A stretch of 10,897 nt of DNA from Candidatus Hydrogenedentota bacterium (GTDB taxonomy: Bacteria > Hydrogenedentota > Hydrogenedentia > Hydrogenedentiales > CAITNO01). The notes beneath the pieces were generated by a model. That model was not told where the DNA came from, searched no databases, and was given only the letters and a program-made list of their open reading frames with translations. The DNA lies in NCBI GenBank assembly GCA_903922535.1, contig CAIXUF010001051.1, positions 1-10,897 on the forward strand, in the 5' to 3' direction. Shown piece by piece: positions 1 through 6,865 of the stretch (positions are counted from its first letter, which is position 1; each line of letters opens with the position of its first letter). The position numbers and the translations under genes were made by a program.

Positions 1-56
1 AGATATGCGGAGTCGTTGCAGGTTTCCCCCCACTTCCTCCCCTCCCCTTCCCCTGC

Positions 57-80
57 TGCGGCTCCGCACCCGTTTTTTTT
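57..80 (+). terminator. Weak candidate terminator of an upstream gene
   Basis: A small hairpin TGCG-GCTC-CGCA (57-68) is followed after four bases by eight T residues (73-80). The T tract suits an intrinsic terminator, but the stem is only 4 bp and separated from the T run, so this is a weak call. It would belong to a (+) gene ending left of the window. Confidence 0.25.
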
Positions 81-266
81 CATATAATTTTTCCCCTCCA
101 CAGAATACTGCAGTGCAGTTCCCGCCCTCCAGAACGCGCGTGCCGTATCAAACACAATGCACCGTGCGAACCCTCTGCACACCGCATGCGAGACAAAGTT
201 TCCGTGCAAAGCGTGAGAGATCCGCGGGTCGTGTGCGCGTAATGCCTGCCAGCAAACATTATTGTC

Positions 267-295
267 TTGACATGGGGGCCCTTCTTCGTCAGAAT
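267..295 (+). promoter_or_regulatory. Candidate sigma70-type promoter for the Ig-like protein gene
   Basis: A perfect TTGACA (267-272) is followed by 17 bases and CAGAAT (290-295), a 4/6 match to TATAAT that keeps the important A2 and T6. This would put the transcript start near 302 and leave a leader of about 100 nt before the ATG at 405. A second perfect TTGACA at 333-338 has no usable -10. Confidence 0.4.
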
Positions 296-404
296 CGGAA
301 TCTTACGCCGGGCTTGGCGTCCAAACATGGATTTGACATTCTATGAACCAATGCGGCTCACGGGCTGTCGTGCCCAAGCCGGCATCACACAGAAGGGCAA
401 ATCT

Positions 405-1547
405 ATGAAACGTTTACTCGTGCCGGTATTGGGAGCGGCGTTGTGCCTGCTTGGCCCGGCGGCCGTGGCGTCTCCCGGCAGTGCGGCACTGCTGGGTGCA
501 ACGCTTCAGACCATGCTGGCGGAAACCGTGCAGCTCACGGTGGTCCACAACGGCACGGGCGACACCAACCCGGCTGCGGGCACCACCCCTGTGACGGTGG
601 GCGATCCCCTCGAGCTGATTGCAGACACCGCGTCCAGCTATTTCGGCGGCTGGCACATGGACATCGGCGGCGGCGGCACTGTGATTGACTTCCTTCTGCC
701 TGATTGGACAGGCACCGTTCCGGCGGATGACCTCGTGGCCACAGCCTCTTTTTCCCCCAGCGGCGTGGTGCTCTACACGGATATCAGTGGAGACGGGTGG
801 ATTAACCCGCCCGTGGGCAGCTACAAATATGCCCTGAACCTGGACGTGCCGATTACGGCGCTTCCGGACCCGGGGACCCTGTTCGACCACTGGGATGACG
901 GTCACGGAAACAATGTGGGCACAGGCAACCCGACCCATTTCACCACGAATGCGGGCGGAATGCGCATAGCGGTGTTTAAGCCCGGCATCACCGGCGGCAT
1001 CGTCATCAATGAGAACAACTCCACCACGAAAAGCACCGCCGCGACGCTGGGCCTGACCTGGTCCGGCGGCGCGGGCACCGGCGCGGTGCGCATGCGCTTC
1101 AGCGACGATGGCGCCCATTGGACCGCATGGGAACCGCTCAAGACCACGCGCGCCCACACGCTTCCCGCGGGGGACGGCTACAAGACGGTGCGCGTGCAGT
1201 ACCTTGACCAGATGAACAACCGGTCCGCCGTGTTCAGTGACTTTATCCGGCTTGACGCGACGGTGCCGACGGGCTCGATCATCATAAATGGCGGCGCGTC
1301 GGGCACGGTAGACCATGTGGTCTCGCTGGGCCTGACCTGGAACGACGGGTCCGGGAGCGGCGTCAACCTGATGCGCTTCAGTGATGACGGCGCGCATTGG
1401 ACCGACTGGATGCCGGTGGTGAGCCCCTACACCTATTTGCTGCCGGGACCGAACGGGTACAACACCGTGCGCGTGCAGTATCGTGACCGGGCGGGGAACT
1501 ACTCGGCCGTGTGCAGCGATTACATCAGGCTGATACCCCTCCCATAG
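405..1547 (+). CDS. Exported protein with InlB-like and Ig-like modules
   Basis: A 380-residue exported protein of unknown function, probably a surface or extracellular binding protein. Residues 1-22 form a signal peptide (Lys-Arg, hydrophobic core, AVA before the cut). Residues about 42-120 and 121-193 look like two divergent InlB B-repeat modules (xLTVxxNGxG start; LFDHWDDGHG at 159-168). Residues 197-283 and 290-376 are two closely similar modules offset by exactly 93 residues, sharing RFSDDGAHWT, TVRVQY and SAVxSD. These resemble bacterial Ig-like folds. No sorting motif, PEP-CTERM or C-terminal membrane anchor is visible. I chose ATG 405 because AGAAGGG (391-397) sits 7 nt upstream and a signal peptide follows at once. 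An in-frame TTG at 267 would put the signal sequence internally and is itself part of a promoter-like TTGACA. The gene stands alone and ends at a strong terminator. Confidence 0.8.
   Translation: MKRLLVPVLGAALCLLGPAAVASPGSAALLGATLQTMLAETVQLTVVHNGTGDTNPAAGTTPVTVGDPLELIADTASSYFGGWHMDIGGGGTVIDFLLPDWTGTVPADDLVATASFSPSGVVLYTDISGDGWINPPVGSYKYALNLDVPITALPDPGTLFDHWDDGHGNNVGTGNPTHFTTNAGGMRIAVFKPGITGGIVINENNSTTKSTAATLGLTWSGGAGTGAVRMRFSDDGAHWTAWEPLKTTRAHTLPAGDGYKTVRVQYLDQMNNRSAVFSDFIRLDATVPTGSIIINGGASGTVDHVVSLGLTWNDGSGSGVNLMRFSDDGAHWTDWMPVVSPYTYLLPGPNGYNTVRVQYRDRAGNYSAVCSDYIRLIPLP
993..1532 (+). repeat. Two tandem 93-codon protein modules
   Basis: Codons 197-283 and 290-376 of the gene at 405 encode homologous modules in exact 93-codon register. 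GGIVIN/GSIIIN, LGLTW, RFSDDGAHWT, TVRVQY and SAVxSD all recur 93 residues apart with no insertion or deletion. This points to an internal duplication with conserved length. Confidence 0.8.
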
Positions 1548-1566
1548 CGGAAACCGTTTCACATCC

Positions 1567-1603
1567 CGCCCCGGTCTGTCTCGCGCAGGCCGGGGCGTTT
1601 TTT
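1567..1603 (+). terminator. Strong intrinsic terminator
   Basis: The stem CGCCCCGG (1567-1574) with CCGGGGCG (1590-1597) is extended inward by four more pairs (TCTG with CAGG, one of them G-U) around a 7-nt loop. Six T residues (1598-1603) follow directly. It lies 19 nt after the stop of the gene at 405. Its T tract overlaps the last codon of the converging gene (stop at 1602-1604). No T tract exists on the other strand, so it probably works only left to right. Confidence 0.85.
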
Positions 1604-3272
1604 ATTGGTGCGCCCTGCGCCACAGGGCGGTGTATTGCGGCAGCGAAACCGGAATGTAATCCGGGCCCAGGCACCGCGCCACTTCGGCAATGTCGGCCGG
1701 GCCGTAGGCCCAGCTCAGCGCCATGGCCTGAATAAACGCAGGCCGCTCCGGAGGGGTGTTCGCCTGTATCTCCTTGACGAGCCAGTCAATCTGCTTCTCC
1801 TTCGGAAGCGCGGCATAGTCCTCCGGCCAGCGGGTGAGGATGTGCGACACCATCACGTCACGCGCGCCGCCGAGTGTGTGCGTGGCGTTGGCAGCGGTCA
1901 ACCCGTCGTCGCGGCCCATGCCGGGCATGATCAGCGCGGCCTGCGGCACGCCCTCTGCAAAGCGGCGCAGCACCGGTTCGCGCGCGGCACGGTCGTCGGG
2001 TTTCCAAGAGTCGGTGTACAGCCCGAGTTCCGTGAAGCCAAGCAGGTCCATCAGTCCGGCGGTGATGCGCAGGTATTCCCGCCACGCTGCGTCCGGGTCG
2101 GGGGTGCGCGTCATGAAACTGCGGAAGGGGTGCGTGTACCCCGCGCCCGAGATGGCCGCAAAGAGCCGGTCGTTGGGCGTGGCGGTTTGCAGGTAATATT
2201 CCACCACGGGCGGCATGAGTTCGGCCGCACCCAAACCCACCCCCCAGCCGATGGGCACGCTGCCGCGCTTCGGATCGGCCCACACCCCGGTCTGGCATGT
2301 TTCCAGGTAGGATGGCGCGTCACCCGATTCGACCACATTGAACGCGATGTATACCCGCGAAGGATCAAGGCCGGGCGGCGGCGTTTCGCCACGCGCCCGC
2401 TGCGCTTTCGCCAACGGCGCAAAGTCAACCCTCACCCCGGAAAGCAGCGAGCAGTTCGACACCCAGTCTGACACAACGGTGATCTTTCCGTATTCTCCAG
2501 CCAGACCGACACCATCGTATTCGCCGACGCCCGAATCGGGCCCGCTGCACCAGAACCCGAGCACGGGCACATTGGGCGGTGCGGCGGCCATCCCCTTTTC
2601 CGCCAGGGCGCGCTCGCGTTGGGCCGCCTCTGCGTCCTTTGTCTTGTCCGTAATCCAGAAGGTGAACACGCGCTGGCGCACGAGATAGTCGCGCAGGCCG
2701 CTCATCTTCGGGTCGGGATACAGGCAGGCGAGCACGCGCGGGTTCATCTTCGGCCAGAGTTCGGTGAAGGCCCATTCATAGGCCTCGGCCGCCGTCTTCC
2801 ACCGTCCGCGCAAATCCTCAACGGGTTTGTCCGGCGCCAGCACGGGGGCGATTTCCGCTGAAGTCACGATGCCGCGGTGCAGTGAGGCGAGCATGGTGCC
2901 GATGTTGATCGTTGCGGGCAGCGCGGGGTCGTGGACATAGACCCGGTCGAAGGCCGAAGCGCGGGATTCGAAGAAGGCGGCGGGCGTCAGCGCGCGCACG
3001 CCGCGCAGATGACCGCGCTCCGTCAACCGGTCGCGCCAGAACACGTCCGTCGGCGACAGCAGCAGAAAGACCGACGCCTCATCGCCCGCGTTCACAAGCC
3101 CCTGCAGCGTGGTTGCGGCAAGGCGGAGGTCGGGCGCTGCGTCGCGCAGATCAACCACATCCACCACTGCCGCGGGCGGCGATGCGGGTGGAAACAGCAG
3201 CCGCGGTTCTCCGGCCCGCGCCGTGGCGGCGAAGAGGCACAAGCCAATGGACACAAGAACCAGTCGCGGCAT
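1602..3272 (-). CDS. Exported GxGYxYP-family putative glycoside hydrolase
   Basis: A 556-residue secreted protein matching the GxGYxYP putative glycoside hydrolase family, whose substrate is not established. Residues 1-20 are a signal peptide ending ARA. The N-terminal part holds the family-type stretch LPATINIGTMLASL (118-131). The central part has IAFNVVESGD (309-318), where relatives tend to have a DGDN-like site. The diagnostic block runs from PIGWGVGLGAAELMPP (340-355) through TATPNDR to GAGYTHP (376-382). The last motif has His where the family name has Tyr. ATG 3272 is chosen because GAGGTG sits 6 nt upstream, while the GTG at 3281 lies inside that ribosome binding site. I see no clear promoter just upstream, where the TGGAC array lies. 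It converges on the gene at 405. The family call is firm, the enzymatic role uncertain. Confidence 0.85.
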   Translation of the reverse strand: MPRLVLVSIGLCLFAATARAGEPRLLFPPASPPAAVVDVVDLRDAAPDLRLAATTLQGLVNAGDEASVFLLLSPTDVFWRDRLTERGHLRGVRALTPAAFFESRASAFDRVYVHDPALPATINIGTMLASLHRGIVTSAEIAPVLAPDKPVEDLRGRWKTAAEAYEWAFTELWPKMNPRVLACLYPDPKMSGLRDYLVRQRVFTFWITDKTKDAEAAQRERALAEKGMAAAPPNVPVLGFWCSGPDSGVGEYDGVGLAGEYGKITVVSDWVSNCSLLSGVRVDFAPLAKAQRARGETPPPGLDPSRVYIAFNVVESGDAPSYLETCQTGVWADPKRGSVPIGWGVGLGAAELMPPVVEYYLQTATPNDRLFAAISGAGYTHPFRSFMTRTPDPDAAWREYLRITAGLMDLLGFTELGLYTDSWKPDDRAAREPVLRRFAEGVPQAALIMPGMGRDDGLTAANATHTLGGARDVMVSHILTRWPEDYAALPKEKQIDWLVKEIQANTPPERPAFIQAMALSWAYGPADIAEVARCLGPDYIPVSLPQYTALWRRAHQ

Positions 3273-3332
3273 ATTAATCACCTCATGGGCAAAGGCGACC
3301 GTGAAATTGACGGCCAGGACTTTTCCGGATCA

Positions 3333-3432
3333 TGGACTTTATGGACGGCGTGGACAATATGGACGATAGGGACTCGAACGTTCAGATGAGCAGGCTTCAC
3401 ATCCACATCGTCCATGCCGTCCATAAAGTCCA
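3333..3432. repeat. 9-nt-period TGGAC array in inverted-repeat arrangement
   Basis: From 3333 there are five consecutive 9-nt units: TGGACTTTA, TGGACGGCG, TGGACAATA, TGGACGATA and the degenerate GGGACTCGA. On the opposite strand, reading down from 3432, are TGGACTTTA, TGGACGGCA, TGGACGATG and the degenerate TGGATGTGA. The outer arms 3333-3355 and 3410-3432 are inverted repeats over 23 nt. The only difference (G3350 against T3415) is a wobble pair in RNA. The loop is 54 nt. It lies between two (-) genes, 60 nt upstream of the start at 3272. Function unknown. Confidence 0.8.
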
Positions 3433-3453
3433 CTGTGCCGACTGATTCCGTGA

Positions 3454-3471
3454 GTGCGAGATCACCCGCAC
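3454..3471 (-). terminator. Hairpin after the TIM-barrel gene
   Basis: On the minus strand GTGCGGG, loop TGAT, CTCGCAC forms a 7-bp stem with one G-U pair, 20 nt beyond the stop of the gene at 3492-4310. No T tract follows, so it would be a weak or factor-assisted terminator at best. Confidence 0.25.
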
Positions 3472-3491
3472 GCCACGCCTCCCTATTTCAA

Positions 3492-4310
3492 CTATGCCAT
3501 GCCGATGATGGTTTCGAGTGAGGCGCAGGCGTGGCGGAGCATGGTTTCCGCGCCGTGTTTGTAGGGGCCGTATTCGGCGGTGAGCGGGCCGTCGTAGCCG
3601 ATTTCGCGCAGCGCGGACATGACGGCGGGCCAGTTGACGTCGCCCTCCATAAGCATGACGAAACCGTCCATGTTTCCCGCGGACACGCGGAAATCCTTGG
3701 CGTGGATTTTGCGCACGCGACGGCCCAGAATGCGCAGGTACTGTTCAGGATATCCGTAGGCCATCACGTTGCCCGTGTCCACATAGGCCCCGACCATCGG
3801 GCTCTCGCAGGCGTCGATGAAGTCGCGCATTTCGACCGGGCTGAGCAGGAACTTGTTCCAGACGTTTTCGACGCCGATGCAAACGCCGAGCGATTCGGCC
3901 AGCGGCGCGAGCGCGCGTATCCCCTTGAGGGCGCGTTCGAGCGCGGCATCGTAGGACACCTCCGGCGAAACCACGCCCGGAACCAGCAGCATCGTGTCGG
4001 CCCCGAGCCATTTGGCTGCGCGGAGCATGGTTTCGACGACCTCGGCGCCTTTGGCGCGGACTTCCGGCTCGTTCGCGGTGAGCGGATATTTCCAGGCCAT
4101 GATCGTGGCCACGCTTGGAAGCGCGAGTCCGAGCCGGTCCGCCTCGCAGCGAATCGCGACGGCCTCCGCTTCGGTCAGCGTGATGGGCGTGGGTCCGTCA
4201 TCGCCGAGGCACACTTCAAAGGACTCGAAACCCACCCGCCGCGCCACGCCCATCGCTTCCGCCACCGGCATGCCCGCCGGAAACGCCCACTGGTTGATGC
4301 CTCTCAACAT
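3492..4310 (-). CDS. Sugar phosphate isomerase/epimerase-like TIM barrel
   Basis: A 272-residue cytoplasmic protein of the xylose-isomerase-like TIM-barrel superfamily, which includes sugar and sugar-phosphate epimerases and endonuclease IV. The four metal-binding acids and histidine expected of the epimerase branch are visible: Glu148 (GVENVW), Asp178 (VDTGN), His203 (KIHAKDF) and Glu246 (TAEYG). This suggests a divalent-metal-dependent isomerase or epimerase. The substrate cannot be read from sequence. There is no signal peptide. ATG 4310 is chosen because AGGAGG lies 8 nt upstream, in the stretch 4319-4324. The frame stays open 50 codons further but gives an unlikely basic extension. The gene shares direction with the GxGYxYP gene but a 219-nt gap with a repeat array separates them, so co-transcription is doubtful. 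It is divergent from argC. Confidence 0.85.
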   Translation of the reverse strand: MLRGINQWAFPAGMPVAEAMGVARRVGFESFEVCLGDDGPTPITLTEAEAVAIRCEADRLGLALPSVATIMAWKYPLTANEPEVRAKGAEVVETMLRAAKWLGADTMLLVPGVVSPEVSYDAALERALKGIRALAPLAESLGVCIGVENVWNKFLLSPVEMRDFIDACESPMVGAYVDTGNVMAYGYPEQYLRILGRRVRKIHAKDFRVSAGNMDGFVMLMEGDVNWPAVMSALREIGYDGPLTAEYGPYKHGAETMLRHACASLETIIGMA

Positions 4311-4352
4311 GATCGGAACCTCCTGGGTTTTGGTTGTTCTGCGCTTCACGCC

Positions 4353-4380
4353 ATTGTACACAATCGCCCGGAGCTTTCCA
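4353..4380 (-). promoter_or_regulatory. Candidate promoter for the TIM-barrel gene
   Basis: On the minus strand TGGAAA (4375-4380, 4/6 match to TTGACA) is followed by 16 bases and TACAAT (4353-4358, 5/6 match to TATAAT). This leaves a leader of about 35-40 nt before ATG 4310. Confidence 0.35.
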
Positions 4381-4441
4381 CCAGTGCGGGCAAGCCACGC
4401 AAAAAGGGAGGGCCGCGAGGCGTGTTTCTGCTTGTCCGGGT

Positions 4442-4471
4442 TTGCAGCCCCCGGCGGCACCGCCGTATAAT
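4442..4471 (+). promoter_or_regulatory. Candidate promoter of the arg-exb operon
   Basis: A perfect TATAAT (4466-4471) lies 18 bases after TTGCAG (4442-4447), a weak -35. The transcript would start near 4478, just before the palindrome at 4496-4517 and about 65 nt before the argC start. No other promoter-like site is visible between here and the end of the seven-gene unit, though internal promoters cannot be excluded. Confidence 0.5.
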
Positions 4472-4495
4472 CGCCTCAGGCAAAGGTGCATTTAC

Positions 4496-4517
4496 CCGGC
4501 GGTCCATGGACCGCCGG
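4496..4517. promoter_or_regulatory. Perfect 22-bp palindrome in the argC leader
   Basis: The half-site CCGGCGGTCCA (4496-4506) is followed by its exact reverse complement (4507-4517). It sits between the likely transcript start (near 4478) and the argC ribosome binding site (4531-4535). It could be the operator of a dimeric regulator or form an RNA hairpin in the leader. It is unlike the AT-rich ARG boxes bound by ArgR. No T tract follows, so it is not a standard attenuator terminator. Confidence 0.6.
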
Positions 4518-4542
4518 TTTACATTCATTCAGGAGAGGCATT

Positions 4543-5643
4543 GTGATTCGTGCAGGTATCGTCGGCGCAACAGGATACGGCGGCAGGGAACTGCTCCGCC
4601 TGCTGGGGGCGCATGCCGGGGTGAAGCTGACTGCCCTGGCGTCCACCAGCGTGTCCGGCGAGACGCTGGATGAGGCGCTGCCCGCATTCCGCAAGATGCA
4701 CACGCTGCGCTTTGAAACCTTTGACGCCCAGGCGCTTGCGGAAAAGTGTGACGTGGTGTTTGTGGGCGTGCCGGGCAAGCTGTCCATGGAGCCCGTGGCG
4801 GCGCTGCGCGCGGCCGGGGTGCGGGTCATCGACATCGGCCCCGATTTCCGGCTCAAGGACACGGCCGTCTATGCCAAATATTATAAAGCCGACCACACGG
4901 CGGCGCACCTGCTGCCCGAGGCGGTATACGGGCACGTGCCCTGGTACCGGGAGGCGTTGAAAGGCGCGAACCTTGTTGCCGTGCCGGGATGTTACCCCAT
5001 CAGCATCCTGACGCCGGTGCGGCCGCTGCTGGACGTGCCCGAGGAAGGGCAAAGGGCAAAGGGCGAAGGGCAAAGGAAGTTGGAGGCGCACGAGGCAGGC
5101 GGGACGCCTGCGGTACGGGCGCCGCTGGTGCCGTGCCTGCCCATTGTGGTGGACAGCATATCCGGCATTTCCGGCGCGGGCAAGGGCACAAGCGAGGTGT
5201 TCCATTTCCCCGAGATGAACGAGAACCTCAAGGCGTACAAGATCGGCAACCACCAGCACATCCCTGAAATCGAGCAGGAACTGGGGTTCCGCGCCGTGGT
5301 GCAGTTCACACCGCATGTCGCGCCGATCACGCGCGGCATCCTGACGACGATCACGCTGCGGCCCGAACGGCCCTTTGACCCGGCACCCTATTTCGCGCGC
5401 TATGAGGCCGAACCCTTTGTGCGCGTGCTCGGGCCCGGCGTGCTGCCGGATGTGAAGCACGTGCGCGGCTCCAACTTCTGCGATTTCGGCTGGGTCATGG
5501 ACGGGCGCACGGGCAACCTGATCATTGTGAGCGCCATCGACAACCTGATGGGCGGCACCGCGGGCATGGCCCTGCAGTGCATGAACCTGATGTTCGGGCT
5601 TGACGAGACCGACGGCCTACGCTACGGAGGGATGGCCCCATGA
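4543..5643 (+). CDS. argC: N-acetyl-gamma-glutamyl-phosphate reductase (ArgC)
   Basis: Reduces N-acetylglutamyl phosphate to N-acetylglutamate semialdehyde with NADPH in arginine synthesis; cytoplasmic. The 366 residues include the nucleotide-binding start GIVGATGYGG (5-14), the catalytic Cys150 in VPGCYP, SGISGAG (207-213), GNHQHIPEIEQEL (235-247, containing the conserved His region) and the C-terminal NLMGGTAGMALQ. The start is GTG 4543, with AGGAG (4531-4535) 7 nt upstream. The frame is open further left, but only through the palindrome and promoter. Residues about 166-195 (EEGQRAKGEGQRK... EAGGTPAVRA) are an insertion of roughly 28 residues between two conserved blocks that are normally close together. 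It is encoded by a 7-nt tandem repeat plus a 17-nt hairpin repeat, and the frame remains open. First gene of a seven-gene unit; its stop overlaps the argJ start (ATGA). Confidence 0.95.
   Translation: MIRAGIVGATGYGGRELLRLLGAHAGVKLTALASTSVSGETLDEALPAFRKMHTLRFETFDAQALAEKCDVVFVGVPGKLSMEPVAALRAAGVRVIDIGPDFRLKDTAVYAKYYKADHTAAHLLPEAVYGHVPWYREALKGANLVAVPGCYPISILTPVRPLLDVPEEGQRAKGEGQRKLEAHEAGGTPAVRAPLVPCLPIVVDSISGISGAGKGTSEVFHFPEMNENLKAYKIGNHQHIPEIEQELGFRAVVQFTPHVAPITRGILTTITLRPERPFDPAPYFARYEAEPFVRVLGPGVLPDVKHVRGSNFCDFGWVMDGRTGNLIIVSAIDNLMGGTAGMALQCMNLMFGLDETDGLRYGGMAP
5047..5074 (+). repeat. Heptanucleotide tandem repeat inside argC
   Basis: Four head-to-tail 7-nt units, GGGCAAA, GGGCAAA, GGGCGAA and GGGCAAA, are followed by a partial GG. 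They encode the polar stretch EGQRAKGEGQRK in the inserted segment of argC. Because 7 is not a multiple of 3, gain or loss of one unit would shift the reading frame. Confidence 0.85.
5095..5117 (-). repeat. 17-nt hairpin repeat inside argC (inverted orientation)
   Basis: GCAGGCG-GGA-CGCCTGC (5095-5111) followed by GGTACG is identical, including flanks, to the copy at 8950-8972. It is the reverse complement of the copies at 8871-8887 and 8904-8920. It encodes part of AGGTPAVRA in argC and lies about 20 nt after the heptamer repeat. Confidence 0.85.
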
Positions 5644-6848
5644 ACACCATCGCCGGAGGGGTGTGCGCACCGCGGGGCTTTCGCGCCGCGGGCGTTGCCG
5701 CCCACATCAAGAATCTCCAAACCACGAAGAGGGACTGCGCGCTCATCGTGAGCGACGCGCCGGCCGTTGTGGCCGGCGTGTTCACGACGAACAGGGTGAA
5801 GGCGGCGCCCGTGCTGTGGACGCAGGGCGTCTGCGTGCGCGAGACGGCGCGGGCGCTGTTTGCCAACAGCGGCAACGCCAATGCCTGCACCGGGGCGCAG
5901 GGCCTTGCCGATGCGCAGGCCACCGCCGAAATGGTGGCCGAGGCGCTCGGCGCGCCCATTACCGAGGTGTGCGTGTGCAGCACCGGCGTCATCGGCGTGC
6001 CGATGCCCATGGACCGCATTGCCAACGGCATCAGCGACTGCCTGGTGGCGCTGTCCACCGCGGGCGGGGCCGACGCGGCCGCGGCCATCATGACCACCGA
6101 CACGGTGCCCAAGGAGATCGCCGTGGAACTGCGGCTGGACTGCGGCACGGTGCGCATCGGCGCCATCGCCAAGGGCTCGGGCATGATCGCGCCCAACATG
6201 GCGACCATGCTCTGCTTTGTCACCACCGACGCGGCACTGCGCGCCGCCGATTTGCGCGCGCTGCTGGCCGACTGCGCCAGGCACTCGTTCAACTGCATCT
6301 GTGTGGACAATGACAGCAGCACGAACGACACGCTGCTGTGCCTGGCCAACGGCCAGTCCGGCGCGCCCCTTTTGGAGCCGGGCACGGCGGACTTCAGCGC
6401 CTTTGCCGGTGCGCTCCGCAAGATCTGCATCTCCATGGCGCAGGCGCTCGTGCGCGACGGGGAGGGTGCGACGAAATTCATCGAGATCCTCGTTGAGGGC
6501 GCGAACTCCGACGCCGAGGCGCAGCTTGCCGCGAAGGCCGTGGCCCAGTCGCAACTGTGCAAGACGGCCTTCTTCGGGCAGGACCCGAACTGGGGCCGCA
6601 TCGCCTGCGCCGCGGGCTATTCGGGCGCGGAGTTTTCGCCCGAATGCCTTAGCATTTCGATAGAAGGGCTGGAAGTGGTCCAAGACGGCACGCCGACGCC
6701 CTTTGAGGAGTCGCGGGCGGCGGAGCTGATGAGGCGGCGTGACATTCATGTGCATGTGTCGCTGGGTGCCGGGCCCGGCCGGGCAACCTACTGGACTTCG
6801 GACCTGAGCCACGACTACGTGAGCATCAACGCGGATTACAGAAGTTGA
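5640..6848 (+). CDS. argJ: Glutamate N-acetyltransferase / ornithine acetyltransferase (ArgJ)
   Basis: Transfers the acetyl group from N-acetylornithine to glutamate, so the acetyl group is recycled in arginine synthesis; many members also use acetyl-CoA. The 402 residues match the family's usual length. The self-cleavage site and nucleophile are in KGSGMIAPNMATML (178-191): cleavage is expected between Ala188 and Thr189. Other family blocks are NSGNANACTG (76-85), STGVIG (114-119), DGEGATKF (273-280), DPNWGRI (315-321) and the C-terminal SINADYRS. ATG 5640 overlaps the argC stop by 4 nt, with GGAGGG about 9 nt upstream, so translation is probably coupled. Whether it is mono- or bifunctional cannot be decided; no argA-like synthase gene is in the window, which fits a bifunctional enzyme but does not prove it. 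Confidence 0.96.
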   Translation: MNTIAGGVCAPRGFRAAGVAAHIKNLQTTKRDCALIVSDAPAVVAGVFTTNRVKAAPVLWTQGVCVRETARALFANSGNANACTGAQGLADAQATAEMVAEALGAPITEVCVCSTGVIGVPMPMDRIANGISDCLVALSTAGGADAAAAIMTTDTVPKEIAVELRLDCGTVRIGAIAKGSGMIAPNMATMLCFVTTDAALRAADLRALLADCARHSFNCICVDNDSSTNDTLLCLANGQSGAPLLEPGTADFSAFAGALRKICISMAQALVRDGEGATKFIEILVEGANSDAEAQLAAKAVAQSQLCKTAFFGQDPNWGRIACAAGYSGAEFSPECLSISIEGLEVVQDGTPTPFEESRAAELMRRRDIHVHVSLGAGPGRATYWTSDLSHDYVSINADYRS

Positions 6849-6865
6849 ACGCCGGGAGGACAGTC

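Larger units (their letters stand above)
1..404. other. Non-coding upstream region
   Basis: I find no convincing gene here. The first 80 bases are pyrimidine-rich on this strand and end in a run of eight T. A TATAAT lies at 83-88 but has no recognisable -35 partner at the right distance. The only convincing signals are a possible promoter at 267-295 and the ribosome binding site AGAAGGG at 391-397 that serves the gene starting at 405. Short open frames in this stretch lack ribosome binding sites and have low-complexity, arginine-rich translations. Confidence 0.6.

Noticed and set aside
5..346. 113-codon frame at the left edge
   Set aside because: There is no ribosome binding site, the composition is low-complexity Pro/Arg/Ser, and it overlaps the likely promoter of the next gene.
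414..1562. 382-codon open frame on the minus strand opposite the Ig-like protein gene
   Set aside because: It is antisense to a gene with a signal peptide, ribosome binding site and terminator. Its translation is rich in His, Arg, Ala and Val without recognisable domains, as expected for the reverse strand of GC-rich coding DNA.
3333..3378. TGGAC array as a plasmid-type iteron origin
   Set aside because: The repeats face an inverted copy, no replication initiator gene is near, and the surroundings are ordinary chromosomal genes.
3531..4673. 380-codon plus-strand open frame opposite the TIM-barrel gene and into argC
   Set aside because: It runs through two promoters, the palindrome and the start of argC. 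Its translation is His/Arg-rich and has no ribosome binding site, whereas the minus-strand frame has the catalytic residues of its family.
4543..5643. argC as a pseudogene because of the repeat insertion
   Set aside because: The reading frame is intact across the insertion and all catalytic and binding blocks follow in order, so a working enzyme is more likely.
5522..6812. Two long minus-strand frames (359 and 396 codons) opposite argJ
   Set aside because: The plus strand encodes a full-length, motif-complete ArgJ. The antisense frames have no binding sites or domains.
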